Below, piece after piece: positions 7,007 through 14,567 of a stretch of DNA of 31,520 nucleotides. The position numbers and the translations under genes were made by a program. Origin of the DNA: JAVJUS01 sp040220455 (lineage in GTDB: Bacteria > Pseudomonadota > Alphaproteobacteria > DSM-16000 > Inquilinaceae); assembly GCA_040220455.1 (NCBI GenBank), contig JAVJUS010000051.1:1-31520 (forward strand), in the 5' to 3' direction. The notes beneath the pieces are model-generated. The model searched no databases and was not told where the DNA came from. It worked only from the letters and a program-made list of their open reading frames with translations. Positions within the stretch are counted from its first letter, which is position 1; the number at the start of each line of letters is the position of its first letter.

Positions 7007-8326
7007 TCACCCCCGCCACTGTTCCTGGAGCCAGCGGTAGCTGTCCTTGGGCGTGCGGGTCTGGGTCTCGAAGTCGACATGGACGAGGCCGAAGCGCTTG
7101 GCCGTCCCTTCGGCCCACTCGACATTGTCGAGCAGCGACCAGACGAAGACGCCCTCAACCTTCGCGCCGCCGTCGATCGCGCGGGCGATGGCGTCGAGAT
7201 GGCTTTCCAGGAACGCGATCCGGCGAGGGTCGCGGATGCGGCCCTCGGCGTCCGGGCGGTCGTCGAAGGCCGCGCCGGTTTCCGTCACCATCAGGGCCGG
7301 GTCGCCGTAGTCGGCCTTGAGGCGCAGCAGCATTGCCTCCAGCCGGTCCGGCTCGATCCCCCAGCCCATGGCCGTGGTCTCCTGCGCGCCCGGCGCCGCC
7401 TCGGCGACGGCGAGGCCCAGCGGCGCGTCCCGGTCCGGCCTGGCGTAGAGCGGGTGGTAGTAGTTGACGCCGATCACGTCCGGCGGGCGGTGCATCCGCT
7501 CCAGGTCATAGGCGTCGTGGTCGATCACGCTGTCCATCGTCTCGGCGATCGCCTCGGGATAGCGGCCGTGGACCAGCGGGTCGAGGCCGGCGCCGTTCCA
7601 CCAGGAATCGAGCCGGTGGGCCGCCTCCTCCGCGCTCTGGCTGTCGTCGCCGGGGCTGACCGGCGCCAGCGACAGGATGGTGCCCAGGCGCCAGTCCCGG
7701 CTCTCCTCGTCGAGCGCGCGCATCGCCTCGGCCGTCGCCTGGGTCTGGTGATGCATCGCCCGCAGGAAGGCGTCGGGGCGTACCACGCCCGGCGCGTGCA
7801 CGCCGATCAGGTGGCCGAGCCGGGCATGGATGTTCGCCTCGTTCATCATGAAGAAGGTCGACACCCGGTCGCCCAGCCGGTCGGCGACGCGCCAGGCGTA
7901 TTCGGCGAAGCGCGGTACGGTCTCCCGGTTCGTCCAGCCGCCGCGATCCTGCAGCGCCTCGGGCAGGTCCCAGTGATAGAGGCAGACGACCGGCGCGATC
8001 CCGGCCTCGGCCAGCCCGTCGACCAGCCGGTCGTAGAAGTCGAGCCCGTCCGGGTTCGGCCGGCCGCGCCCCTCCGGCTGGATGCGCGGCCAGGCGACGG
8101 AGAAGCGGTAGGCGTCGCAGCCGAGATCCGCGATCAGCGCGATGTCCTCGCGCCAGCGATGGTAGTGGTCGCAGGCCTTGTCGCCGGTCTCCCCGGTCCG
8201 GATGGCGCCGGGGCGGCGCGCGAAGCGGTCCCAGATCGACGGGCCGCGCCCGCCCTCGCGGGTCGCGCCCTCGATCTGCCAGGCGGAGGTGGCCACGCCG
8301 CGAAGAACGCCATGCGGCAGGGTCAT
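7007..8326 (-). CDS. glycoside hydrolase family 1 (beta-glucosidase-like)
   Basis: 439 residues from the ATG at 8326, close to the usual GH1 length; the frame could be extended upstream but that would run into pgk. The N-terminus GVATSAWQIEGATREGGRGPSIWD is the GH1 glycone-binding start. YHRWREDIALIADLG, RFSVAWPRI and CLYHWDLPEALQ follow in the usual order. The acid/base glutamate is Glu163 in MMNEANIH and the nucleophile is Glu349 in VTETGAAF, where most relatives have TENG. VWSLLDNVEWAEG near the C-terminus is the aglycone/phosphate-site loop. The enzyme should hydrolyse beta-linked glucosides in the cytoplasm; no signal peptide is seen. It starts 37 bases after the pgk stop on the same strand, so it is probably in a pgk operon. 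The exact substrate is unknown. Confidence 0.92.
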   Translation of the reverse strand: MTLPHGVLRGVATSAWQIEGATREGGRGPSIWDRFARRPGAIRTGETGDKACDHYHRWREDIALIADLGCDAYRFSVAWPRIQPEGRGRPNPDGLDFYDRLVDGLAEAGIAPVVCLYHWDLPEALQDRGGWTNRETVPRFAEYAWRVADRLGDRVSTFFMMNEANIHARLGHLIGVHAPGVVRPDAFLRAMHHQTQATAEAMRALDEESRDWRLGTILSLAPVSPGDDSQSAEEAAHRLDSWWNGAGLDPLVHGRYPEAIAETMDSVIDHDAYDLERMHRPPDVIGVNYYHPLYARPDRDAPLGLAVAEAAPGAQETTAMGWGIEPDRLEAMLLRLKADYGDPALMVTETGAAFDDRPDAEGRIRDPRRIAFLESHLDAIARAIDGGAKVEGVFVWSLLDNVEWAEGTAKRFGLVHVDFETQTRTPKDSYRWLQEQWRG

Positions 8327-8363
8327 GGTCCGGGTCTCGTCACGAGGGGAGAGAAAGCAGGGC

Positions 8364-9560
8364 TCAGTGGCGCAGCGCCGCGACGCCGGGCAGGGTCTTG
8401 CCCTCCAGCCACTCCAGGAACGCGCCGCCGGCCGAGGAGACGTAGCTGAACCGCTCCAGCACGCCGGCATTGTGCAGCGCCGCCACCGTGTCGCCGCCGC
8501 CGGCGACCGACATCAGCCGCCCGGCCTCGGTCATTGTCGCCACCTCCTTGGCGACGGCGGTCGTGCCGGCGTCGAAGGGCGGCTTCTCGAAGGCGCCGAG
8601 CGGGCCGTTCCACACCACGGTCCTGCACTTGGCGAGCTCGGCGACGAGGGCCTCGACCGTCTTCGGCCCGATATCGAGGACCATGCGGTCGGCCGGCACC
8701 GCGTCGATGGCCACGGTCTCGGACGGCGCGCCTTCCGCGAACTCCGCCGCCACCACGCCGTCGACCGGCAGCAGGATGGCCGAGCCGCGGGCCTCCGCCT
8801 TGGCCATGATCTCGCGCGCCGCGTCGGCCATGTCCGCTTCCATCAGGCTCTTGCCCATGGCAGTGCCGCGGGCGTTGAGGAAGGTGTTGGCCATGCCGCC
8901 GCCCAGGATCAGCTTGTCCACCTTCTCGACCAGGTTGCCCAGCAGGTCGAGCTTGGTGGAGATCTTGGCGCCGCCGACCACCGCGGCGACCGGGCGCTCG
9001 GGCTTTTCCAGGGCGGCCGTCAGCGCCTCCAGCTCCTCCTGCATCAGTCGGCCGGCATAGGCGGGGAGCTGGCGGGCGATCGCTTCCGTCGAGGCATGCG
9101 CCCGGTGGGCGGCGGAGAAGGCGTCGTCGACATAGATCTCGCCCAGCTCGGCGAGCCGGGCGGCGAAGGTGTCGTCGTTCTTCTCCTCCTCCGCGTGGAA
9201 GCGCAGGTTCTCCAGCAGGACGATGCCGCCGGGCTCGACCGCGTCCACGGCCTTCAGCGCCGCCTCGCCGACGCAGTCCTCGCCGAACGCCACCGATCGG
9301 CCGCCCAGCGCCTTTTCCAGCGCCGGCACCACCGGCTTCAGGGAGTATTCCGGCGCCACCTTTCCCTTGGGCCGGCCCAGATGGGACAGCACGACCACCT
9401 TGGCGCCCTTGTCCGCCAGCTCGATCAGGGTGGGGGCCAGGCGCTCCAGCCGGGTGGCGTCGGTGACCCGGCCATCGGCCATGGGCACGTTGAGATCGCC
9501 GCGCACGAGCACGGTCTTGCCGGCGACATCCAGGTCGTCGAGAGTGCGGAAGTCGGACAT
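8364..9560 (-). CDS. pgk: phosphoglycerate kinase
   Basis: 398 residues, normal length. The substrate-binding blocks VLVRGDLNVPM near the N-terminus, VVVLSHLGRPKG and LLENLRFH are present. In the C-terminal half, VVGGAKISTKLDLL and the nucleotide-binding SVAGGGDTVAAL are typical. It catalyses 1,3-bisphosphoglycerate + ADP to 3-phosphoglycerate + ATP in glycolysis and gluconeogenesis. Unlike the common alphaproteobacterial layout, it is not next to gap, which lies about 17 kb away next to tkt on the same strand. A GH1 glycosidase gene follows after 37 bases. The start at 9560 fits the family N-terminus MSDFRTLDDLDVAGKTVLVR. Confidence 0.97.
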   Translation of the reverse strand: MSDFRTLDDLDVAGKTVLVRGDLNVPMADGRVTDATRLERLAPTLIELADKGAKVVVLSHLGRPKGKVAPEYSLKPVVPALEKALGGRSVAFGEDCVGEAALKAVDAVEPGGIVLLENLRFHAEEEKNDDTFAARLAELGEIYVDDAFSAAHRAHASTEAIARQLPAYAGRLMQEELEALTAALEKPERPVAAVVGGAKISTKLDLLGNLVEKVDKLILGGGMANTFLNARGTAMGKSLMEADMADAAREIMAKAEARGSAILLPVDGVVAAEFAEGAPSETVAIDAVPADRMVLDIGPKTVEALVAELAKCRTVVWNGPLGAFEKPPFDAGTTAVAKEVATMTEAGRLMSVAGGGDTVAALHNAGVLERFSYVSSAGGAFLEWLEGKTLPGVAALRH

Positions 9561-9643
9561 GGCGGCGGGGTTCCCGGTTGTCGGAGCGGTTCTCGGTCGA
9601 GCGTGTCGGACAGGCTTGGGGAAGGGCCGCTAACCAATCACAC

Positions 9644-9669
9644 CCGGCCCCGGCTGGCAACGGGGCCGG
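9644..9669 (-). terminator. stem-loop between the DUF427 gene and pgk
   Basis: CCGGCCCCG (9644-9652) and CGGGGCCGG (9661-9669) form a perfect 9-base stem with an 8-base loop, just after the DUF427 gene stop on the minus strand. There is no T-tract, so termination is inferred from position and stem strength. Confidence 0.45.
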
Positions 9670-9687
9670 CCAGGGGCCGGCAGGCCG

Positions 9688-10152
9688 TCACCAGCCCCGG
9701 GTCCCCGGGGCTCCCTTGAACGGACCCTCGATGTCGGACGTGATCCAGCCGCCGTAGAAGTCGCCCTCCTGCGCGGCGACGCGCTCGCCGTCGACGAAGC
9801 AGGCATCGACCTTGGAGGGATAGAAGCAGAGATAATCCTGGATATCCGCGAAGGCCGGCGTCGGGTCGGGGTAGCACCAGCACGCCATCTCGACCGTCCG
9901 GTCGGGCAGGACCAGGTCGAAATAGGCGGCCTTGCCCTTGAACTCGCACATCGTGCGGCGGCGGTTCGGGCGCAGCAAGTCGTCCGCTACGTCCCCCGGC
10001 GGCAGGTAGTAGGTCGGCGGGTGGCTGGTCTCGAGCACGCGATAGGCGGCCGTGGTGTCGGCGATCGTGCGGCCGCCCGCCTCGATCATTAGGCGGCGGC
10101 GCGTCGGCCCGACCCGGGGCGGGCGGGGATAGGACCAGACGGATTCGGCCAT
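9688..10152 (-). CDS. DUF427 domain protein
   Basis: 154 residues from the ATG at 10152, which has AGGAGAG upstream; a longer frame to 10320 would overlap the divergent methyltransferase. The sequence shows the DUF427 blocks: IADTTAAYRVLETSHPPTYYLP, then RTMCEFKGKAAYFDL with the conserved Cys and Lys, and ACWCYPDPTPAFADIQDYLCFYPSKVD. It is a small beta-rich cytosolic protein family of unknown function found widely in bacteria and fungi. It is divergent from the methyltransferase gene with 145 bases between starts. No ligand or reaction can be assigned. Confidence 0.85.
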   Translation of the reverse strand: MAESVWSYPRPPRVGPTRRRLMIEAGGRTIADTTAAYRVLETSHPPTYYLPPGDVADDLLRPNRRRTMCEFKGKAAYFDLVLPDRTVEMACWCYPDPTPAFADIQDYLCFYPSKVDACFVDGERVAAQEGDFYGGWITSDIEGPFKGAPGTRGW

Positions 10153-10297
10153 GGCGGGTCTCTCCTGGTAGGTCGGGCCGGACGGGACAGGGCTCGACGC
10201 GGGAGATAGGGCGAAGCCGCGCGCGCGACATCCCGGCCCGGCGCCGCGGCCACCCGGTCGTGCTAGGATCCGCGCGCGTTCGCCCTGAAAGCGGGAC

Positions 10298-11395
10298 ATG
10301 ACAGCGGGAGCCGCGGCCACGATGACGACCCCTCTCGACCGGCTGAGCTACACGGTGGGCACGACCGCCCGGGTGGGCTGGTATTTCGGGCAGTACATGC
10401 TGGCCGCCCGCCTCTCGCGCGGCAGCTTCCCGGCGCCGAAGGTCAAGGCGCGCACGCCCGACCGCCAGGAGCTGCTGGCCGAACTCTACGCCCTGTTCCG
10501 GCGCGACTGGTCGAATATCGAGCGCGGCCTGTACCGACGCCCGCACGACCTGTTCCGCCGGCCCGAGCAGGCGATCGCGGAGGCGCGGGCCTATTTCGCC
10601 GACCTGCCGTCGGTCAACCGGCGCCGCGCCGATCGGGGGGCCGCCGAGGTCTTCCGCGCCCCGCCCGAGGGCTCCGAGCGCCTGCCACGCTACTATCGCC
10701 AGAACTTCCACTACCAGACCGGCGGCTACCTCACCGAGGAGTCGGCCCGGCTCTACGACCATCAGGTCGAAGTCCTGTTCGGCGGCGGGGCCGACGCCAT
10801 GCGCCGCCAGGCCCTGGTGCCGATCCGCGAGGCGCTGTCCCGCCGGCCGGGCGGCACGGCCGGCGCCCGCCTGCTCGACGTCGCCTGCGGGACGGGCCAG
10901 TTCATGGCCTTCCTGCGCGACAATCACCCGCGCCTGGACATCACCGGCATCGACCTCTCCGTGCCCTATCTGCGCGAGGCGGCGCGGCGGGTCGCCGGCG
11001 TCTCCCGGCCGGCCGGGCGGCGGCGGGCCGGCGTCATACGCGTCGCCCAGGCCAACGCAGAGGCGATCCCGCTGCCCGACGCCAGCGTCGATCTCGTGAG
11101 TTGCGTCTTCCTGTTCCACGAACTGCCGCGCAAGGTGCGCGCGGTCGTGGCCGGGGAGATGGCGCGCGTGCTGGCGCCGGGCGGCCGGCTGGTCTTCGTC
11201 GACAGCCTGCAGCGCGGCGACCGGCCGCGCTTCGACGGGGTGCTCGACTACTTCCCGCAGGGCTTTCACGAGCCCTACTACGCCGACTACATCCGCGACG
11301 ACCTGGGGGCCGTGTTCGCCGCCCACGGGCTCGTCCCGGTCGCGCGCGACGTCGCGTTCCTGAGCAAGGTGCTGGTTTTCGACAAGGACGGGTAG
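10298..11395 (+). CDS. class I SAM-dependent methyltransferase
   Basis: 365 residues from the ATG at 10298; the ATG at 10322 would remove only eight residues and cannot be excluded. The first 180 residues are a helical, Tyr/Arg-rich region (VGWYFGQYMLAARLSRG, LPRYYRQNFHYQTGGYLTEESA). The Rossmann methyltransferase core then begins with motif I LLDVACGTGQF (192-202), the acidic motif II ITGIDLS, motif post-II AQANAEAIPLPDASVDLV and VLAPGGRLVFVDSLQ. Combining an N-terminal YFGQY-type region with a C-terminal MTase core is seen in uncharacterised methyltransferases of alphaproteobacteria and cyanobacteria. The substrate is unknown. It is divergent from the DUF427 gene and followed by the CYTH-CHAD gene after 183 bases that hold no convincing gene. 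Confidence 0.85.
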   Translation: MTAGAAATMTTPLDRLSYTVGTTARVGWYFGQYMLAARLSRGSFPAPKVKARTPDRQELLAELYALFRRDWSNIERGLYRRPHDLFRRPEQAIAEARAYFADLPSVNRRRADRGAAEVFRAPPEGSERLPRYYRQNFHYQTGGYLTEESARLYDHQVEVLFGGGADAMRRQALVPIREALSRRPGGTAGARLLDVACGTGQFMAFLRDNHPRLDITGIDLSVPYLREAARRVAGVSRPAGRRRAGVIRVAQANAEAIPLPDASVDLVSCVFLFHELPRKVRAVVAGEMARVLAPGGRLVFVDSLQRGDRPRFDGVLDYFPQGFHEPYYADYIRDDLGAVFAAHGLVPVARDVAFLSKVLVFDKDG

Positions 11396-11578
11396 GCCGG
11401 CGCTTGAACTTCTCGCGGATCGTGCGAATGTTGCCGTCGGGGAAGACGTCCAGCGCCCGCATGACCCGTTCGCGCCGATTTCGCCCGATGGATCGCCTTG
11501 CGGTCCGGCATGCGCGGCATCAGGGTGTCGGGTCGGGGCCGTCCGGCGCCCTTGGACAGCGGTCGAGCCGACAGGACG

Positions 11579-13204
11579 ATGGATACTTCGAGCGTCGATA
11601 TCCCTCCCGCCGACACCGGCCACCGGGACACCGAGGTCGAGCTCAAGCTCACGGCCGAGGAGTCGGCGCTGAAGTCGATCATGGCCGCCGCCGCCATTAC
11701 CGGCCGATCGGTGGGCAAGCCCCGGACGCGCGAGCTGGAGAGCGTCTACTACGACACCCCCGACCTGCGCCTGAAGCGGCGGCGGATCGCGCTGAGGGTC
11801 CGGCGCTCCGGCCGGTCCTGGATCCAGACGCTCAAGACCGACGGCGACGGCGTCACGCGCGACGAGTGGGAGGCGCCGGTCGCCGGCGCCCAGCCCGACC
11901 TGGGCGCGATCGCCGCGCCGGAGGCCCGCGCGCAGCTCGGCCTGGTGCTCCCCGACGAGCTCCGGCCCGTCTTCGCCACCCGCTTCACCCGCCGCAGCCG
12001 CGTGATCGAGGTGCCGGCGGACGAGGTGGATGGCCATGCGCCGACTCCGGCGGTTGACCCGGCGCGCATCGAGGTCGCCTTCGATCTGGGCAGTGTCGTC
12101 GCCGGGCAAAGGGAGCAGCCGGTCGCGGAGATCGAGCTGGAACTGCTCGCCGGGCCCCCTGCCGCGCTCTGGCACCTGGCGCGCGAGCTCCACGACGTCG
12201 CGCCGGTGCATCTGGCGCGGGCCAGCAAGGCGGCGCGCGGCTATCGCCTGGCCGGCGACGAGCGCCCGGCGCCGTACAAGCCGGCCAAGGCCTCGGTTCC
12301 GCGCGGCGCGACGGTCGACGAGGCGCTGGAGACGATCCTGCGGCAATGCTTCGAGCACTGGCTGGCCAACGAGGATGCCGCGCTCGACGGCAGCGATCCC
12401 GAGGGCGTGCACCAGATGCGCGTGGCGCTGCGGCGCATGCGCTCGGCCCTGAAGCTCTACGAGCCCGTCCTCCCGCCCGAGCGCACGCACCGCCTGGAAG
12501 CGGCGCTGAAGCGCGTGGCCGACGGGCTGGGGCCGGCGCGCGACCAGGACGTCTTCCTGGCCGAACTGGTCGGCCCGCTGGAAGCGGCGATGCCGGAGGA
12601 ATCCGAGGCGCTCGGCGCGGTGCGCGCGGCGGCGGCCGAGGCGCGGGCCGCCGGCTACGATAGGGTGCGGGCGACGATCGCCGATCCGGACTACACCGCC
12701 CTGGTGCTCGAGCTCGGCGAGTGGATCGAGGCGCGCGGCTGGCGCGACGACCTCGCCCGGGCCGGCGACGCGGAGACGCTGGCCACGCTCGGCCGCCCGA
12801 TGACCGAGCTCGCCGACAAACTGCTCGCCCGCCACCACAAGAAGGTGCTCAAGCGCGGCCGGCATTTCGAGCGGCTGTCGCCCGAGGCGCGCCACCGGCT
12901 GCGCATCGCCTGCAAGAAGCTGCGCTACGCCGCGGAGTTCTGGCGCGGCCTCTACAAGCCCAAGAAGGCGCGGGCCTTCGTCAAGGCGCTGTCGGGGCTG
13001 CAGGACGATCTGGGCCATCTCAACGACGTCGCGACGGCGCGCTCCCTGATCGCCGGGCTGGTCGAGGCGCGGCCGGGCGATCCGGCCCTGGCGCGCGGCG
13101 CCGGCCTGGTGATCGCCTGGCACGCCCGCGGCGCGGCGGAGGCCGAGCCGCGCCTCGCCCGCGACTGGCGCGCCTTCGCCGGCACCAAGCCCTTCTGGCA
13201 CTGA
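11579..13204 (+). CDS. CYTH and CHAD domain protein (inorganic triphosphatase/polyphosphate-binding type)
   Basis: 541 residues from the ATG at 11579. The N-terminal CYTH domain (about 17-215) has the signature ExExK as EVELK (19-23), followed by SVYYDTPDLRLKRRRIALRVRRSG and WIQTLKT, the basic phosphate-binding strands. The CHAD domain (about 245-535) shows VHQMRVALRRMRSALKLYEP and ARHRLRIACKKLRYAAEFW, the two His/Arg/Lys helices that contact polyphosphate. CYTH enzymes hydrolyse triphosphates with metal ions, and CHAD domains target polyphosphate granules, so the protein probably acts on or sits at polyphosphate. This two-domain architecture (YgiF-like plus CHAD) is common. A ParA-type ATPase gene starts 80 bases downstream on the same strand. 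Confidence 0.92.
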   Translation: MDTSSVDIPPADTGHRDTEVELKLTAEESALKSIMAAAAITGRSVGKPRTRELESVYYDTPDLRLKRRRIALRVRRSGRSWIQTLKTDGDGVTRDEWEAPVAGAQPDLGAIAAPEARAQLGLVLPDELRPVFATRFTRRSRVIEVPADEVDGHAPTPAVDPARIEVAFDLGSVVAGQREQPVAEIELELLAGPPAALWHLARELHDVAPVHLARASKAARGYRLAGDERPAPYKPAKASVPRGATVDEALETILRQCFEHWLANEDAALDGSDPEGVHQMRVALRRMRSALKLYEPVLPPERTHRLEAALKRVADGLGPARDQDVFLAELVGPLEAAMPEESEALGAVRAAAAEARAAGYDRVRATIADPDYTALVLELGEWIEARGWRDDLARAGDAETLATLGRPMTELADKLLARHHKKVLKRGRHFERLSPEARHRLRIACKKLRYAAEFWRGLYKPKKARAFVKALSGLQDDLGHLNDVATARSLIAGLVEARPGDPALARGAGLVIAWHARGAAEAEPRLARDWRAFAGTKPFWH

Positions 13205-13284
13205 TCGCCGCCGCCGACACCGGATCGGCGGCCGCCGCCCGCCCTCCGATCGCTGACCTCCGACCCGCCGGGAACCCGCCCGCG

Positions 13285-13911
13285 ATGCTGACCGTCCTCG
13301 TCGCCAACACCAAGGGCGGCTGTGGCAAGACCACGATCGCCACCAACTTGGCCGCCGCCTTCGCGCAAGGCGGGCTGACGACGGCGCTGGCCGATGTCGA
13401 CCGGCAGAAATCGGCGCTCGACTGGCTGGCCCGGCGGCCGGCGGACCGGCCCGCGATCGCCGCGCTCGACTGGTCGAAGGAGCCGGGCGCGGCGCCGAAA
13501 GGCGTCGGCCGGCTGGTCATCGACGCGCCGGCGGCGATGAAGCCGAAGACGGCCGAGACGCTGATACGGCGCGCCGACGTGATCGTCCTGCCGGTGCTGC
13601 CCTCGCGTTTCGACGAGGCGGCGACGGCCCGCTTCGTGAAGCGGATCGAGACGCTGAAGCCGATCGCGAAGAACCGCACGGGAGTCGCCGTCGTCGCCAA
13701 CCGCCTGCGGCCGCGCAGCCGGGCCGCCGGCCGGCTGGAGGCCTTCCTGGGCGATCTCGGCCACCAGGTCGCCGCGCGGCTGCGCGACAGCGCGCTCTAC
13801 GCCGACGCCGCGGAGGACGGCCTCGGCGTCTTCGACCTGCCGGCCCGCCGCGCGACCGCCCTGCGCGAGGACTGGACCCCGCTCGTCACGGCGATCGAGA
13901 CGGTGGAATAG
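13285..13911 (+). CDS. orphan ParA/McdA-type ATPase
   Basis: 208 residues from the ATG at 13285. The deviant Walker A motif KGGCGKTT (10-17) is at the N-terminus, followed by ADVDRQKSALDWL in the switch I position, and VIDAPAA as the Walker A'/B strand. The C-terminal half (VLPVLPSRFDEAATARFV, VAVVANRLRPRSR) follows the ParA fold. It is short, lacks an N-terminal HTH, and no parB or parS-like neighbour is present, so it is not a plasmid-type partition system. Proteins of this size and type position cargo (carboxysomes, chemoreceptor arrays, storage granules) by binding the nucleoid. Its only same-strand close neighbour is the CYTH-CHAD gene. The cargo is unknown. Confidence 0.88.
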   Translation: MLTVLVANTKGGCGKTTIATNLAAAFAQGGLTTALADVDRQKSALDWLARRPADRPAIAALDWSKEPGAAPKGVGRLVIDAPAAMKPKTAETLIRRADVIVLPVLPSRFDEAATARFVKRIETLKPIAKNRTGVAVVANRLRPRSRAAGRLEAFLGDLGHQVAARLRDSALYADAAEDGLGVFDLPARRATALREDWTPLVTAIETVE

Positions 13912-14065
13912 GACGACGGGCCGGGCCGTCATGGTCATGAGGGCGGGCTCGGCGGTCTGACGTCGCGCCACGCCGGGACGGACCGGATCGGCGGGAATAT
14001 GCCGAGGATTTTGGTCGAGTTCTTCGATTACTTTCGCGAATATTTTAGGCAACCCCAGCAATTTA

Positions 14066-14084
14066 CGAATCGTTAAAAGATTCG
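14066..14084. promoter_or_regulatory. inverted repeat in the AT-rich leader of the exported small protein gene
   Basis: CGAATC (14066-14071) and GATTCG (14079-14084) are perfect arms around GTTAAAA. They lie in an AT-rich island (about 14000-14090) that contrasts sharply with the surrounding GC-rich DNA, and end 45 bases before the start codon. The position suits a promoter or operator. Confidence 0.4.
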
Positions 14085-14129
14085 ATCCATCGATAGCGAA
14101 GTGACCCCCGCTTCACGGAGGCTTCGCCG

Positions 14130-14495
14130 ATGTTCTCGCTCTTCGATCACCCCTATCGCCATCCGATCGCCCGGCGCCTGCTGATCCTGGCGACGGCCGT
14201 GGCGATGGCGCTCGCCGTCGCGGTCGCGCTGGTCGGCCCCGGCCACGCCGCGCCGCAGAAGAACGACACCCAGGCCGACACCAACCACCCGAACATCCAC
14301 GACAAGGTCGGCCGGGGCGACGGCACGAACGCCAATCCGAATGGCGTCAACGCCAATGGCGGGAACATCCACGGCATCGGCAACAATCCGGGCCAGTCGG
14401 GCACGAACCCGAACGACGACGGCACCTCCGGCTTCGCCAACGAACTCGGCGGCGTCCACGGCGGCATCGGCGACGTGAACCGCAACGTGGACTGA
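14130..14495 (+). CDS. small exported Asn/Gly-rich protein of unknown function
   Basis: 121 residues, starting at an ATG with GGAGG at 14116-14120. Residues about 14-40 (ARRLLILATAVAMALAVAVALV) form a signal-peptide helix, ending in a likely signal peptidase site at GHAA/PQ. The mature part of about 80 residues is hydrophilic and built from Asn, Gly, Asp, His and Pro: NHPNIHDKVGRGDGTNANP, then repeated motifs such as NPNGVNANGGNIHGIGNNPG. It has no Cys and probably little regular structure. I do not recognise a family. It is preceded by an AT-rich promoter region and followed by a stem-loop, so it looks like a single-gene unit. Confidence 0.75.
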   Translation: MFSLFDHPYRHPIARRLLILATAVAMALAVAVALVGPGHAAPQKNDTQADTNHPNIHDKVGRGDGTNANPNGVNANGGNIHGIGNNPGQSGTNPNDDGTSGFANELGGVHGGIGDVNRNVD

Positions 14496-14512
14496 GGCGG
14501 CGGCGTCGTCCG

Positions 14513-14543
14513 AGCCGGCGACCCTTTGAGGGAGTCGCCGGCT
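14513..14543. terminator. stem-loop between convergent genes
   Basis: AGCCGGCGAC (14513-14522) and GTCGCCGGCT (14534-14543) form a perfect 10-base stem with an 11-base loop. It lies between the stop of the exported small protein (14495, plus) and the stop of the synthase gene (14568, minus). It could end both transcripts, although a T-tract is missing. Confidence 0.6.
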
Positions 14544-14567
14544 TCGTCGCTGCCGACCGGTCCGCCT

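Noticed and set aside
11396..11578. Short minus-strand frame starting at 11462 (MRALDVFPDGNIRTIREKFK)
   Set aside because: The first residues look protein-like, but the frame runs into the methyltransferase antisense with no recognisable domain and no clear ribosome binding site; a decayed gene fragment cannot be excluded.
9638..13201. Very long open frame (1187 codons) on the minus strand across four genes
   Set aside because: It is antisense to the methyltransferase and CYTH-CHAD genes, has an Arg/Gly/Pro-rich composition with no domain, and arises because stop codons are rare at this GC content.
13285..13911. MipZ division-site ATPase or plasmid ParA
   Set aside because: The N-terminus differs from MipZ as I recall it, and there is no parB or replication gene nearby, so only an orphan ParA/McdA-type call is made.
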